NCBI GenBank assembly: GCA_022009815.1
Contig: CP091725.1
Span: forward strand, 1,240,001 to 1,304,000
Reading direction: 5' to 3'
DNA length: 64,000 nt
DNA from: Bacteroidales bacterium
Lineage (GTDB): Bacteria; Bacteroidota; Bacteroidia; Bacteroidales; Muribaculaceae
Shown: positions 14,960-25,990 of the stretch, one piece after another
How positions within the stretch are numbered: the stretch's first letter is position 1
How the letters are laid out: every line of letters begins with the position of its first letter
The notes under the pieces: generated by a model
The model's database searches: none
Seen by the model: only the letters and a program-made list of their open reading frames with translations
What the model was told of the DNA's origin: nothing
Program-made: the position numbers and the translations under genes

Positions 14960-16210
14960 TTATAGGAGCGACATTCGGAACGTCTTGGTGTATGGAGCGT
15001 CGGTGGGCTGAATGAGAGAAATGCCTCCGTCGTGGAGCGACAGCACACGCCGAGCCACGGCAAGTCCGATGCCCGATCCGTTTTGCTTCGTGGTGAAGAA
15101 CGGCACGAAGATGCGGTCGCGGCATTCTTCAGGAATCGGAGAGCCATTGTCGGAGATGTCGATAACCACCGAGTCGTCGCTGCACGAGCGAGAACAGATG
15201 TCGATTTTTGTAGCTCCGGCGTCAACCGCATTGTGGAGAATGTTTACAAGCGCGCGGACCATCAGCGTGCGGTCGGCATTGACAATCAAGTCATTTTCCG
15301 TATGTATTTTTACCGAAGCATTCGCTATTGACTCGCTGAGCAGAGTCGTAGCCTCGGATATGAGATCCGCAACGTAGACCAATTGCCGTTGCGGCTTTGG
15401 GATGGCAGAGAATTTGCGGAAAGTCTCGGTGAATGCCATCAGCGACGCCGAAGTGTCGCGGATTACCTCGATTTTTTCTTTCATTGAGCCGGATGCCGTC
15501 GGCAGCAGGCTGTCGCTCAGAGCATTGATTGGAGCGATGCTGTTCATAATCTCGTGTGTAAGCACCCTTGTAAGGTTGATCCACGCATCAACCTCCTTGC
15601 GGCTCAGCGCATTGTGGATGTCGGTCAGCACGCACACCGTCGTCGTGTTGCCGTCGTGAACGAATCCTGACACGCTTACCGACAAATTCTTATCTTTGCC
15701 AAGGCCGACGATTGTAGTTCCCGCGACAGGAGAATCGGCTGTTATATTGTCGAAACCCGGCAAAGTGCGGTTTATAGCGGCAGTGTTGGCGGCATATTTC
15801 ATTCCGAGCATTTTGAGCGCAATGTCGTTGCAGATGCGCACGTTGCCATTGCTGTCGATTGCAATGATTCCCGCATTGACACGGTCGATGATTGCCTTGT
15901 AGTAGCGTTCGCGCTGCTCGGCGCCCGACTTAGATTGCTTTATAATCTCAGTCAGCGAGTCGAGCAGAGCGTTGATTTCCTTGTCGCCTTTCTGGAAGCG
16001 CATTGTGAAATCGTTGTTGCGTATGGCTTCGAGCAGCGTAGCGTATTTTTGCCGCTCATGTCTGACAGCCGCTATTCCGATTGCAGCGGCTGCAGCCACG
16101 GCAGCCATTGCGGCAGCTATAACCGTCGGCGAAGCGCCGGCAGAGAAAAGCAGAGCAACGGCAATTACGGCTACGAAGACAATATGTTTTAGAATCCAGG
16201 TCATTGTCAC
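14960..16210 (-). CDS. PAS-containing sensor histidine kinase, partner of the sigma54 activator
   Basis: 416 residues. Two hydrophobic segments occupy residues 7-50, separated by very few residues, so the sensor has almost no periplasmic part. A PAS-like region follows (YYKAIIDRVNAGIIAIDSNGNVRICN). The kinase core has the H-box LTHEIMNSIAPI, the N-box NILHNAVDAG, G1 DISDNGSPIP, FFTTK and G2 GSGIGLAVARR. The gene overlaps the regulator stop in a GTGA arrangement (GTG at 16210, or ATG at 16204), so the pair is translationally coupled. It resembles NtrB/AtoS-type kinases. The signal is unknown; with little outside the membrane it may sense membrane or cytoplasmic conditions. Confidence 0.88.
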   Translation of the reverse strand: MTMTWILKHIVFVAVIAVALLFSAGASPTVIAAAMAAVAAAAAIGIAAVRHERQKYATLLEAIRNNDFTMRFQKGDKEINALLDSLTEIIKQSKSGAEQRERYYKAIIDRVNAGIIAIDSNGNVRICNDIALKMLGMKYAANTAAINRTLPGFDNITADSPVAGTTIVGLGKDKNLSVSVSGFVHDGNTTTVCVLTDIHNALSRKEVDAWINLTRVLTHEIMNSIAPINALSDSLLPTASGSMKEKIEVIRDTSASLMAFTETFRKFSAIPKPQRQLVYVADLISEATTLLSESIANASVKIHTENDLIVNADRTLMVRALVNILHNAVDAGATKIDICSRSCSDDSVVIDISDNGSPIPEECRDRIFVPFFTTKQNGSGIGLAVARRVLSLHDGGISLIQPTDAPYTKTFRMSLL

Positions 16211-17535
16211 GGCTCAATTTCGTAGCGTTTCATCTTGTTGTAGAGAGTTTGGCGGCTGATGCCGAGTCTTGTCGCCACAAGCGACAGGTTGCCGCCGCAG
16301 CGCGCAATGGCGTCGCATATCATCTTCCGTTCCATCGCCTCAATCGTAATCTCCGGCTCAGCCGAAGTCGCGTCAGCCACCGGCAGCTGCAGGTCGGCAG
16401 AGCCGATAACCGCATTGTCGGTGATTATCACCGCCTTCTCCACGGCGTGGCGCAGCTGCCTGATGTTGCCGGGCCAGGCATTTCTCTTCAATGCCTCCAT
16501 AGCCTCCGTCGAGAAGCGGCATATATCCTTGCCGTAGCGTTTTGCATAGCATTTAAGAAAGCTGTCGGCGAGCAGCGGAATGTCGTCACGGCGATTGCGC
16601 AGCGGTGGCAGTTCAAGCTGTATGGTGTTTATGCGGTAGAGCAAATCCTCCCGGAAAGAGCCGTCGGCAACCATCTTTTGAAGGTTCTTGTTGGTGGCGC
16701 ACACAAGGCGAATGTCGACGGTCGTAGGCGTGTTGCTGCCAACGCGCTGCACATAGCGTCGTTGCACCACGGTCAGCAGTTTTGCCTGCTGGTGCAACGG
16801 CAGGTTGCCTATCTCGTCGAGAAACAACGTGCCACCGTCGGCCTCCTCAATCAGACCCTTGCGGTCAGTCCTGGCGTCGGTGAACGCACCTTTGACATGG
16901 CCAAACAGCTCGCTTTCAAACAGCGTGTCGGTAATGGCTCCCATGTCGACACACACCATCGGTTTCGCCACGCGGGCAGACAGGCGGTGAAGCTCATGGG
17001 CGAGCACATCCTTCCCCGTACCGTTTTCGCCAGTAATCAGCACATTGGCGTCGGTGCGTGCCACCTTCTCCACCAAAGTCTTCAGTCGCAGCATTGCTTC
17101 CGATTGTCCCCAGACCATCTCCGTCGGTGCTGGATTGGCGGGAGCGGATTCCAGCCGCGATTTAACCGCGCGCATAAGCGTGCCGATCAGGCGGGTATTG
17201 TCCCACGGCTTTTCCACGAAATCAAAAGCACCGTCCTTCATCGCCTGCACCGCCAACTCCACATCGGCGTAAGCCGTAAACAGCACAACAGGCACATCCG
17301 GAAACTTGTCGTTGATTTTGTGAAGCCAGTACAGACCCTCGTTGCCATTGTTGATTCCAGCCACGAAATTCATGTCGAGCAGCACGGCGTCGACGCCGTG
17401 CGCCAAGACATTCAGCATAGTTTTTGGCGACGGCAGCGTCATCACTTCCTCAAAGACATCGTCGAGCAGCAGCCGCAACGATGACAGAATGTTGCGGTTG
17501 TCGTCGACAACAAGTATTTTGCCTTGCTTTTTCAT
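16207..17535 (-). CDS. NtrC-family sigma54-dependent response regulator
   Basis: 442 residues with all three parts of the family. The receiver domain has acceptor Asp in AVLLDMNF and conserved Lys in FVEKPW. The AAA+ domain has Walker A GENGTGKD, the sigma54-contact loop GAFTDA, Walker [14 protein letters not shown] and R-finger-type segments. The C-terminal Fis-type helix-turn-helix is [25 protein letters not shown] (shown in part as [12 protein letters not shown]). Such regulators open sigma54 promoters from upstream dyads. A matching -24/-12 motif and two dyads lie upstream of the export operon at 23249-23357, so that operon is the likely target. A terminator at 17556-17601 separates it from the permease gene. 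Confidence 0.92.
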   Translation of the reverse strand: MKKQGKILVVDDNRNILSSLRLLLDDVFEEVMTLPSPKTMLNVLAHGVDAVLLDMNFVAGINNGNEGLYWLHKINDKFPDVPVVLFTAYADVELAVQAMKDGAFDFVEKPWDNTRLIGTLMRAVKSRLESAPANPAPTEMVWGQSEAMLRLKTLVEKVARTDANVLITGENGTGKDVLAHELHRLSARVAKPMVCVDMGAITDTLFESELFGHVKGAFTDARTDRKGLIEEADGGTLFLDEIGNLPLHQQAKLLTVVQRRYVQRVGSNTPTTVDIRLVCATNKNLQKMVADGSFREDLLYRINTIQLELPPLRNRRDDIPLLADSFLKCYAKRYGKDICRFSTEAMEALKRNAWPGNIRQLRHAVEKAVIITDNAVIGSADLQLPVADATSAEPEITIEAMERKMICDAIARCGGNLSLVATRLGISRQTLYNKMKRYEIEP

Positions 17536-17542
17536 TGTGTTG

Positions 17543-17550
17543 CGAAGATA
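17543..17550 (-). promoter_or_regulatory. possible -7 element of the regulator-kinase pair
   Basis: TATCTTCG on the minus strand differs from TAnnTTTG at one position and lies 8 bases before the ATG, which would give a leaderless message. It is downstream of a strong terminator, so some promoter is expected here. Confidence 0.35.
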
Positions 17551-17555
17551 AGAAA

Positions 17556-17601
17556 AATCCCGGCAAAAACGGCAAGAGTCAATTGCCTTTCTGCCGGGAT
17601 T
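17556..17601 (-). terminator. terminator between export permease and regulator
   Basis: Perfect arms AATCCCGGCA and TGCCGGGATT with an inner GGCAA/TTGCC stem; on the minus strand it is followed by TTTTTC. Confidence 0.85.
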
Positions 17602-17625
17602 AAGGAAACTTATATTTTCAGGAAG

Positions 17626-19968
17626 CTATTCAGCGTGCAGGCTGTCGACAGGATTAGTCCTTGCGGTGCGCCAGCATTGATAGGTGACAGTGGCGGCAGT
17701 CAGTGCGGCAAGGGCAATGAACGTGGCGGCATACACCATCCAGCCGATGTTGATTCTATATGCAAACTCCTCAAGCCATCGGTTCACGAACCAATATGAC
17801 AGAGGCACTGCAGGAATGAAGCTGACAGCCAGAATCTTTAAGTATTTCAGATTGAACATTGCCACAACATCGGCAGTCGACGAGCCGAACACTTTGCGCA
17901 CGGCAATCTCTCGTCGGCGATACTCGCTGTCGAACACCACCAGCCCGAACACACCCATAATGCTGATGGCAATGGCAAGCAGCGAGAAACCGAAATCTGA
18001 TTGGTGAGGCGCATCTCGTTTTTGTAGGTGTCGTCGAGAATCTTGTTGTAGAACTGCATCTCGAAAGGGTATTCAGCGTTGAACTTCGTCAATTCCGTGC
18101 GAATTTTGGAGGCAGCGTCAAACATGTTTGCGCCTTTCTTGACACGCACAGTCAGGTTGTCGCAATTAAAGTCCTTACTCAACACAATCATTACAGGCTC
18201 CGTCTTGCTGTGCAGCGACGAGAACTTCGCATTGTCGCAGATGCCCACGATTGGAAACTGCGTGTCGCCGAACACAAGGCATTTGCCAACATCGACAGAG
18301 CTGCTGTATTTGTCGCGTGCCAGCTTGTTGAGGATTATGGCATTTGTGTCGGAGGCGCAGAAGTCGCGTCCGTCGACGATTTTTATGCCCATTGTGTTGC
18401 AATAGCCGGCGGTGGCAAACAGGGTGCGTGGCGCCACCTCATCACCGTCGGCGCTGTGGAACACCCATCCCTGGGAGTTGTCTTTGCGCCCAGCCACACT
18501 CCACGACAGCGAAGCATCAGCCACCATCGGCAGACGTTTCAAAGCCTCGACGGCGGTTTGCGGCTCGGAGATGTCGGCGCGGGTGATGTCGCATACTATC
18601 AGCTCATCCTTCAGAAATCCGTAGTCGGCGGAGTTCACAAGGTAGTCGCGTTGCCGTTGCATAAGCAGGGCACTGACAATCAGCGAAGCCGAGATGAAGA
18701 ACTGCAGCCCTATCATCGCCGTGCGCATAGCCTTGCCTCTTGGCGACAATCCGAAGTTGCCTTTAAGCGCCACGGCAGGGGCAAACGACGTGATCCGCCA
18801 AGCGGGAGCCAGCCCGGCAAGAACACCTACCACAATCGCCGCCGCGGCAGAAAGACCAAGCACGTGCAGGTTGCCGAAAGGATTTATTCCAGCCACGGTC
18901 AGTTGGTTCATCTCCGTGTGCGACAGCAGCAACAACCCACCGACGGCAATTATGAATGCCGTAAAAGCGATTCCGGCAGCCTCTGCTGTCAGATACAGGC
19001 GCAGCGACGATTGTGTGGCTCCGAGAATCTTTTGCGTGTTTATGCTGCGCACGCGCATCGGGATCAGCGCGTTGGAGAAGTTGGCGAAATTGATGGCGGC
19101 AATCAGCAGAATCAGCAAGGCTATTGACAGCAGAATCTTCTCGTTTGACGCTTTTATTTGTTCTCCCACCAGAATGAAATCGCTGTTGTAGTGGGTCTCG
19201 GTCAGCGGAATCAGCACAAACTCTTTGCGGGTATTGCCAAACCACTCGTTGCCTTTGCAGATTTCTTCAAACTGCTTGTTGGCCGACGCCTGTATTGCAG
19301 GGAAATTCTCCGCTTTGTCGGCTTTTATGAACATTGTGAACGAGTTCATGTTGGGGTTTGTCAAATTGTCGCCAAACCACGATTTGTCGATTACTCTGAG
19401 CACAGGATTCCTCAGCCATGTGTTTGGAGCGGATGTCGCGGTAGACGGCACCCACGATCCATGTTTTCGCTTTGTTGATGCTTTTGCCCAATGGCGAAGC
19501 GTCGCCGAAATATTTCTTGGCGAAACTTTCCGGTATCATCACCTGGTTGGCATCGAGGCATTTTTTGTCGCCCACCACGATGTCGAGATTGTAGAAGTCG
19601 GCAAAATTCGGAGCGCACATCATAAACGTCCCGGAGCAGAAATGCTCGTTGATGTAGAATGTCTCCTCATAGCAGTCGCCGAGGATATAGGTGTAGCTTT
19701 CCACATGCGGTTGCCCGCCAATCAGCTCCATTATAGGGAAGCTCATTGACGAAAACTTTTCAAAATCGCTGTCTTTTGGCGGAATGTTGCAAGGCATGGC
19801 TATGCGGTCGGCATCCGCCAGTGCGGCATTGTAGCTGCGGTCGTAGTCAATCTGCATCAACAGTGCCACAAACACCATGAATGCCGCTGTCAGTCCCAGC
19901 AGGTTGAGCACCACCGACAGGCGGTAGCGCCGCGCCACGAACATCAGGTTGCGTAATAGTGATTTCAT
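17626..19968 (-). CDS. MacB/FtsX-type ABC transporter permease (two frameshifts)
   Basis: About 780 residues from ATG at 19968 (MKSLLRNLMFVARRYRLSV) after joining three frames. The layout is typical of Bacteroidetes FtsX permeases: one N-terminal membrane helix, a large periplasmic MacB-PCD-like domain, a three-helix FtsX block (around 18650-19150), a second periplasmic part, and a final FtsX block ending PVDSLHAE. The conserved REIAVRKVFGSS segment lies at 17880-17910. Shifts sit near 19408 (extra A in AAA) and 18005 (one base missing). There is no ATPase domain; the ATPase is the next gene upstream. Together with the adaptor and TolC-like gene it would form a tripartite MacAB-TolC-type exporter. 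Confidence 0.85.
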
Positions 19969-19987
19969 CGTCTGATTCCTCCGCAGT

Positions 19988-20672
19988 TTAAAGATTTTTG
20001 TTTTGTATTGTCGACACAATCTTTCCGTCGAGCATCTCCACCACACGCGCGGCATACTCGGCGTCGTGCTTGTTGTGGGTTACCATCACGATGGTGGTGC
20101 CGGCGGCGTTGAGCTCGCTGAGGATTCTCATCACCTCCGCTCCGTTTTTGGAGTCAAGGTTGCCCGTAGGCTCGTCGGCAAGCACGAGGTCGGGATGGCT
20201 CACCACAGCCCGTGCAATAGCCACTCTCTGCTGCTGTCCGCCCGACAGTTGGTGAGGAAAATGCTTTGCGCGGTGGCTTATCTCCATGCGTTGCATGATG
20301 TTGTTGACCATCTTCCGGCGTTCAGCCGATGGGATTTTCATATAAGTGAGTGGCAGCTCGATGTTTTCCCACACAGTGAGTTCGTCGATGAGATTGAAAC
20401 TCTGGAACACGAATCCAATCTTTCCGCGTCGCAGGCGAGTGCGGTCGCGCTCGCCGAGCGTTCCGACGTCTGTGCCGTTGAGCATAAAAGAGCCGGAAGT
20501 TGGCGAGTCAAGAAGTCCGAGAATGTTCAGCAATGTGGTTTTGCCACATCCCGAAGGACCCATTATTGCCACGAATTCGCCTTTCGATTTCAAGGCAGAT
20601 GTTGTTGACCGCAATGGTCTCGATGTCGCTTGTGCGGAATGTCTTTGTGAGATTTGTTGTTTTGATAATCAT
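19988..20672 (-). CDS. MacB/LolD-type ABC transporter ATPase (one frameshift)
   Basis: About 227 residues from ATG at 20672 (MIIKTTNLTKTFRTSDIETI), with one extra base near 20600. Motifs are in order: Walker A GPSGCGKTT, Q-loop FVFQSFNLID, signature LSGGQQQRVAIARA, Walker B LVLADEPTGNLD and H-loop VTHNKHDAEYA. The ADEPTGNLDS motif is typical of the MacB/LolD/FtsE group, which powers mechanotransmission rather than transport across the inner membrane. The gene sits between adaptor and permease on the same strand with gaps of about 20 bases, so it belongs to the operon. Confidence 0.9.
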
Positions 20673-20692
20673 ATCTGTGGATGTTTTTTGTA

Positions 20693-21942
20693 TTATTCAA
20701 TAATCAGTTTTGTGCAGTCGCCGAAATTGTCGTAGCCGCCGAGCACAACGCGCTCGCCCGGCTGCAAGCCCTCGGTCACCTCATAGAAACTCGGATTCTG
20801 CCGTCCGATTCTTACAGAACGGCGATGGGCAGTCTTGCCGTCTTTACCTATCACGAAAATCCAGTTTCCGCCTGTTGTCGTGAAGAAAGATCCGCGAGGA
20901 ATCATTATCGCCGTCGAAGGTTCGCCGAGGCGCAGGTTGACATAGTTTGTCTGCCCGTTGCGCATATTGGCAGGAACGTTGCCCACAAACTGCATGTCGA
21001 TGCGGAATTTAGAGTCGCGCACGTCGGGATAAACCTTGCCCACCATCACTTGATAGGTGGATTTGCCACGCTCCATAGTCCCGGTCAGCCCGGTGGCGAT
21101 GCGGTCGATGTAGTGCTCGTCAATGTCGGCTTCCATCTTATGTCCGTTCACCACGTTGATGCGGCCTATCATCTGTCCGGAAGCGATGGTCTGTCCCAGC
21201 TCCAGCGACATCTGTCCCAGCTCGCCGTCGGCAGAAGCGCATACGGTCAGCTTGTCGCGCCGCTGTCGGATAAGGTCGAGGCTCAGACGCATGTTTTGAA
21301 GGTCGCTCTCAAGTTGGCTTATCTGGATGCTGCGGTAGATGGAGTCCTGGCGCAGCCGCTCGCAGACAAGCTTGCGCTTCTCCGAGGCAAGCTGAAAGTC
21401 CTCCTGTGCCTTCAGATATTCTTCTTTGGAAATCAGGTCTTCGTCGAGCAGACGTTTGTACTGCTCAAACGTGCGTCGTTTGTCGCACATCGATGTCGAG
21501 CTGCAGTTTTTCTGTGCGGTTGCTTAGTTTGTCCTGCTCCATTGTCACTTGCGTGTTGCGCAGGAAATTCTGTTTCTCGGCGAGGTTTGCCTCGGCGTTG
21601 AGAATCTCAAGGTCGAGCGAAGAGTTGCGCAGCTGTGCTATTGGTTGTCCTTTCACCACTCTCGTGCCCTCTTCTACGAAAATGCGGTCCACGATGCCTC
21701 CCTCCTCGGCGCTCAGCTGTATCGATGTGAGCGGCTGCACCTTGCCGAGAATGCGGGCGTAGTCGTCAAACTGACCTCGCGTCACGTCGCCTATGAGCAG
21801 CGACTCCCTCTCCACTCTCATTGCCGACGCTCCGCCTTGTAGCACCACAATAGCGGCGGCTATAGCCACTCCGGCGGCAATGGCGATTATTGTAATCGTT
21901 TTGCGGCTTATTGGGGAGCGGCGCTTTCAGTTGTATGTCCAT
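20693..21942 (-). CDS. HlyD/MacA-type periplasmic adaptor (two frameshifts)
   Basis: About 415 residues from ATG at 21942, one base after the TolC-like stop codon. It has a cytoplasmic tail, one membrane helix (IIAIAAGVAIAAAIVV), a lipoyl/barrel-sandwich region (SAEEGGIVDRIFVEEGTRVV), a long alpha-hairpin (21300-21560), and beta-barrel and membrane-proximal domains with IMIPRGSFFTTTGGNWIFVI and a final GLQPGERVVLGGYDNFGD. Shifts are near 21905 (extra C) and 21480. In the family this protein bridges the inner-membrane ABC complex and the outer-membrane channel. The neighbours supply both. Confidence 0.87.
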
Positions 21943-21943
21943 G

Positions 21944-23236
21944 TCAGTCAAAGATTTTGTTTGTAATGTAATAGTTGGCGAGGCGACGTTTCACGTCGAA
22001 GAGCAAACGGCAGCGCACGAGTTCGGCTTGCGATGCAAACCAATTGTCGGCACTTTTGCGCAGGTCGAGCACGTCCATCAGTCCCTCGTCGTATTTGCGT
22101 CGCGCCAGAGCGTATGCCACCGAGTCGGCATCGACCTTGCGCTCCATCTTCACAATCTCTTTGGCATAGTTGTCGCGGTCGATGACGGCTTGCGAGAAGT
22201 CGGTGTCAAGTTGCAGTCGCTGCCGTTCCAATGCAATCTGCGCCGCTACATATCTGTTGCGCGCCTTGCGGTAGCCGTTGATGCGGCTCATGCCGTCGAA
22301 CAGCGGAATGCTTACCGACACACCGACGTATTGTCCGAAGTTCACGTCCATCTGTCTGCCGAACGACTCGTTTGTCTGACCCTGATGGCTGTAATAGTAG
22401 TCGGAAATGCCGGCGTTGAGGAAGATTGACGGCATCAGCCGTCCGCGGGCAGAGAGCGCGTTTAGCCGTTGAGTCTCGACGTTTGCCTCGGCTTGACGCA
22501 ACAGAGGATTGTCGGCAGCCAGCAGCCCGTTGCTGACCGTAGCCGCCCCTGTTGCCGGCATCTCCACCGAAAGACTGTCGGCGAGCGGAAAATTCATCGC
22601 CGATTTCAGTTTCAGTTCGGCAGAACGCAATTGTGCGAGCGCGGAGGTGAGGCAATAGTCGTCGTCGGCTTCCTGGGCTTCGCTTTGGCTTAGGTCTACG
22701 GCGCTTTTCAGCCCCAGCTCCTTCATGCGGCGAGTCTGCTTCAGAGCGTCGAGGCTCTCGCGGTGTTTGGCATCCATAATTTTGGACAATTCCTGACAGT
22801 ATAGCAGATTGACGCAGGCGTCGAGTGCCGCGATAGAGGCGTTGTCGCGCTGCGCGTCGACTTCCGACTCCGCCTGGCGTTTGGCTGCACGCGCGCTGCG
22901 GAAGTCGTTTACAAGACTTCCGCCGGTAAACAGCGGCACGCTTATGCTCAACCCGTAGGAATTGCCGAATGTGCGCAGGTTGTTGTAGGTGTTGGTGGCG
23001 GGGTCGATGGAGCGTCCGAAGCTGAATTGTGCGCCTATCTGAGCGCCCACCGACGGCAGTGTGCTTGCCAATGCCGACTGCTGGTCAAGACGGCTGTCGC
23101 TGAGCGAAATGCGGGCTGCGCGCACGTCGAGATTGTGGTTTGCGGCATAGCGCATGCAGCTGTCGACCGACATCCGTGTCTGAGCCGTGGCTGCCAACGC
23201 CGCCAGAAACATTGATATGACAAATTTTATTCTCAT
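21944..23236 (-). CDS. TolC-like outer membrane efflux protein
   Basis: 430 residues from ATG at 23236 (MRIKFVISMFLAALAATAQT, a signal peptide cut after AQA/TAQ-type residues). The body is the OEP fold: two related halves of long amphipathic helices with MSVDSCMRYAANHNLDVRAA at the start, GLSISVPLFTGG in the first half and VGVSVSIPLFDG in the second. An upstream in-frame start at 23287 would run through the sigma54-type promoter and is not preferred. It is the first gene of the adaptor-ATPase-permease operon. The predicted transcript start lies only about two bases before this ATG. Confidence 0.9.
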   Translation of the reverse strand: MRIKFVISMFLAALAATAQTRMSVDSCMRYAANHNLDVRAARISLSDSRLDQQSALASTLPSVGAQIGAQFSFGRSIDPATNTYNNLRTFGNSYGLSISVPLFTGGSLVNDFRSARAAKRQAESEVDAQRDNASIAALDACVNLLYCQELSKIMDAKHRESLDALKQTRRMKELGLKSAVDLSQSEAQEADDDYCLTSALAQLRSAELKLKSAMNFPLADSLSVEMPATGAATVSNGLLAADNPLLRQAEANVETQRLNALSARGRLMPSIFLNAGISDYYYSHQGQTNESFGRQMDVNFGQYVGVSVSIPLFDGMSRINGYRKARNRYVAAQIALERQRLQLDTDFSQAVIDRDNYAKEIVKMERKVDADSVAYALARRKYDEGLMDVLDLRKSADNWFASQAELVRCRLLFDVKRRLANYYITNKIFD

Positions 23237-23248
23237 GTAAAAAAATAG

Positions 23249-23265
23249 TGCTATAATAGTGCCAA
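23249..23265 (-). promoter_or_regulatory. sigma54-type -24/-12 promoter of the export operon
   Basis: On the minus strand the sequence is TTGGCACTATTATAGCA. The GG and GC pairs are separated by 10 bases, as required for sigma54 RNA polymerase (TGGCAC-N5-TTGCA). The -12 half has TAGCA instead of TTGCA. The predicted +1 is about 23238. Confidence 0.6.
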
Positions 23266-23319
23266 AAGAGTTAAATTGTTGAGACATAATTGGTAACGAT
23301 TTTAGGCGGGATGCCTGAC

Positions 23320-23357
23320 TGTCAAAAAATTTGACAATGGCGTCAAGAAAATAGACA
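23320..23357 (-). promoter_or_regulatory. two tandem TGTC-N9-GACA dyads, probable activator enhancer
   Basis: Site 1 (23320-23336) is a perfect TGTC-N9-GACA dyad. Site 2 (23341-23357) is CGTC-N9-GACA. They start 21 bases apart, two helical turns, and are centred about 90 and 111 bases upstream of the predicted +1, where NtrC-type activators bind. The rest of 23358-23608 holds no recognised feature. Confidence 0.55.
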
Positions 23358-23608
23358 ATGAGTCAGACGGCACAGGTGTGCTGTAAATGTTTGATTCCGC
23401 GCTCCGGAAAGCAGTGAAAAGATGGTGTTAAGGGGAATGAAAATCAAAAAAAAGCAAAGGTGTGAATTGATTGTAGGTCAGAATGTTATATTGATAAATT
23501 GCGTCAGAGGAACATCGGATTGCGCGAGAGGAACATTTTTGCGGCTTTGATTTTTTGCAGTCGGTTTGAAAATGCCGATTTTTGCGAGCGAAAAACAAAC
23601 CAAATCTT

Positions 23609-25977
23609 ATGCGAAAAATCAGAATTAAATTGTCTGTTGGCGGCAATGCTTGCCGTTGCGACAGGCATACAGGCGTCAGACTTTGTTGTCGATGAGCTGT
23701 GTTACAACATCACCGACGCTGAGGCGAAAACCGTCGAAGTGGCGAAGTATGACTATGCGGTAGACGGCGAAATGGTGCGTCCCACAAAGATGGATGTAGT
23801 GGTGCCGAAGACAGTTGTAAACCCCAACGACAATCAGACCTACCGCGTCACGGCGCTCGGCGATGGAGCGTTCACCGTCTATGGCTTGAGGGGTGGCTGG
23901 TTCGACTACACGTCGATAGTTCTTCCGGAGGGTTTGCTTGAAATCAAGGCAAACGCATTTTCCGGGCAGAGCAAATTGACGTCGCTCGTAATTCCCGGCA
24001 CGGTGAAGTCGGTAAAAACGAAATTTGCACAAATGTCGGGCATCAGCGAACTGACATTTCCGGCATCGGTGAAGGAGATGGTCACGATTGAGTCGGGACG
24101 AATACAGAAGCTGACAATCGAAGGCTCGCCAACGATAACCGCTGGCAGCCGTGATTATATCACAGGCTCTGTTACGAACAACATCGTTTATTTCATTGAC
24201 AATGACACGTCTTATAAGAATGTGGAGATTACGCTGACGTCGGCCGTTCCGCCCACGTTGCCGGAAGTCACCCGCATACAATACAAGGCATATTCGGGCC
24301 GCACCACAGTGCACGTGCCGGAAGGATGCTCCGATGCCTATAACGCTGCCGGATGGAATCAGGCGGAGGTGCTTGTAGAAGGCACAGACCATGCGGATGT
24401 AGACGGCATACGTTATTTACACGATTCCCACCGTGCAATCGGCTACGACGTGGTGAGCGAGCTCAACGGCCCGCTCAATATTCCGCAGACGGTGCAGATT
24501 GGAGGAAAGACCTATCCCGTGGAGGTGCTTGCTGTGAGAATGTTTGAAGGCGAGGGCGAATCGCTTATAAAGAACGTTACGGCGATAACGCTTCCAGAAG
24601 GCTTGAAACGACTGGAAAAGAATTCGCTCTACTCTGAAGTTGTTTCGGCGACGGAAGTGACAATTCCTGCGAGTGTGGAGTATGTAGGCACATACTTTCT
24701 GCGTGGAGAGACTCTTAAAAAGATTACGTTTAAAGGCTCTCCTGTGCTCGCCGATAATTCCGTGGGCTCCGACTATAAGTTGATCCACTTTATGAGCCAG
24801 ACGCCTCCGGTGGTTGGAAAATATTCGTTTCAGAGTGCACATCTGATGGTCGTGGCTCCCGACATTGCGAGCATTCCGGTTTATCGGACTACTCTGTCGG
24901 GGCATTGGGGCGTTGAGAAAGGCTATGAATTGTCGGTTTATGGCGGATTGAAAGAGGCAGACAATGTTTGTTATTCTGCAATGGAAGACGGCAATGCCTG
25001 CGCCATATATTTTGACGGAACACAGACTTCGGTTGCCTTGTCAAAGACAATACAGATAGGCGGAGCAGCCCGTGCGCTCGCAAAGATTCAACGCGGACTC
25101 TTCTACTACAAAAATATTACGGAAGTGATTGTTCCAGAAACGGTAAAGACTATCGGCGGCAATGCGTTCTACAAATGCTCCGCGTTGACATCGCTGCAGC
25201 TACCGTCGGAAGTCGAGGAGATAGGCGATTATGCATTTTATGAATGCAGTGCTTGGTCCATTGACGTGACGCTGCCTGGCTTGAATAAATTAGGCAAGGG
25301 GGCTTTCCAAAAATCGGGAATCAAATCGCTCAACCTCACCGGCGCTCCATTGGCAACAATTCCGGAGTCTGCGTTCGGCGAATGCTCCAGCCTTGCGTCG
25401 ATAACGCTCAACGAAGGCTTGTCGATGATTGAAAGTTATGCCTTTACTGGAGCCGTTGTTACAGAACTGACCATTCCGTCGACTGTCACAGACATATATA
25501 CGGTTGGAATTTGGAGTAAAATAAAGAAATTGATTTCAAAGGCAACGACACCGCCAACGTTGAGAAATTCGCGGCAGTTGAATTGTCCGCTTTTCGTGCC
25601 CAATGGTTGTGTGACGGCATATCGCCAGGCAGACCGGTGGGTGGAGTCGACAAGTGTGATAGCTGCCGGCGAGATGCAGACCGGCGGACTGTCGTTTTAT
25701 CTTGGCGACACTGACGCATTGCTATATAATGTCGATACCGATGTCACGGGCTCAGACGTAGTGATTCCAGCCACTGTGGAGCAAGACGGAAACAGTTATA
25801 CGGTCAACGAGATGCGCGCGGCGTTGCTGAAAAACTCCACCGCAGTCAAGTCGGTGACTATTCCCGCCAGCATCACGCAAATCCCCAACGATGCATTCCG
25901 CAACTGCACGGAGTTGACGTCGGTGACGATGCCAGCCACGGTCACATCGATAGGCGCTTACGCTTTCATGAATTGTA
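23609..25977 (+). pseudogene. BspA-like leucine-rich surface protein, N-terminal part, interrupted by the mobile element
   Basis: ATG at 23609 (MRKIRIK) leads into a signal peptide LLAAMLAVATGIQA after one shift near 23630. The protein then has many LRR_5/BspA-type repeats of the form NAFxxCSALTSLQLPxxVEEIGDYAF. The last repeat reads IGAYAFMNC and is cut inside the codon after Cys at 25977, where the mobile element begins; the reading frame ends at an element-encoded TAG at 25981. The repeat resumes in frame at 45153. Joined, the gene would encode about 1,372 residues. BspA-type proteins sit on the outer surface and bind host matrix proteins or other bacteria. Here the gene is inactivated while the element is integrated. 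Confidence 0.85.
25974..25977 (+). other. attL core (TGTA)
   Basis: TGTA is shared with 45149-45152. Left flank plus right flank restores the codons Asn-Cys-Lys-Ala of an unbroken BspA repeat, which fixes the crossover to these four bases. Confidence 0.75.
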
Positions 25978-25990
25978 TTTAGAGCCTTAT

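Noticed and set aside
16204..17484. A 426-codon plus-strand frame
   Set aside because: It is the antisense of the NtrC-type regulator, whose motifs are complete on the minus strand.
18210..19127. A 305-codon plus-strand frame
   Set aside because: Antisense of the FtsX-type permease; no start signal and unusual composition.
23237..23287. An upstream start for the TolC-like gene at 23287
   Set aside because: It would place the sigma54-type promoter inside the coding region and weaken the signal peptide.
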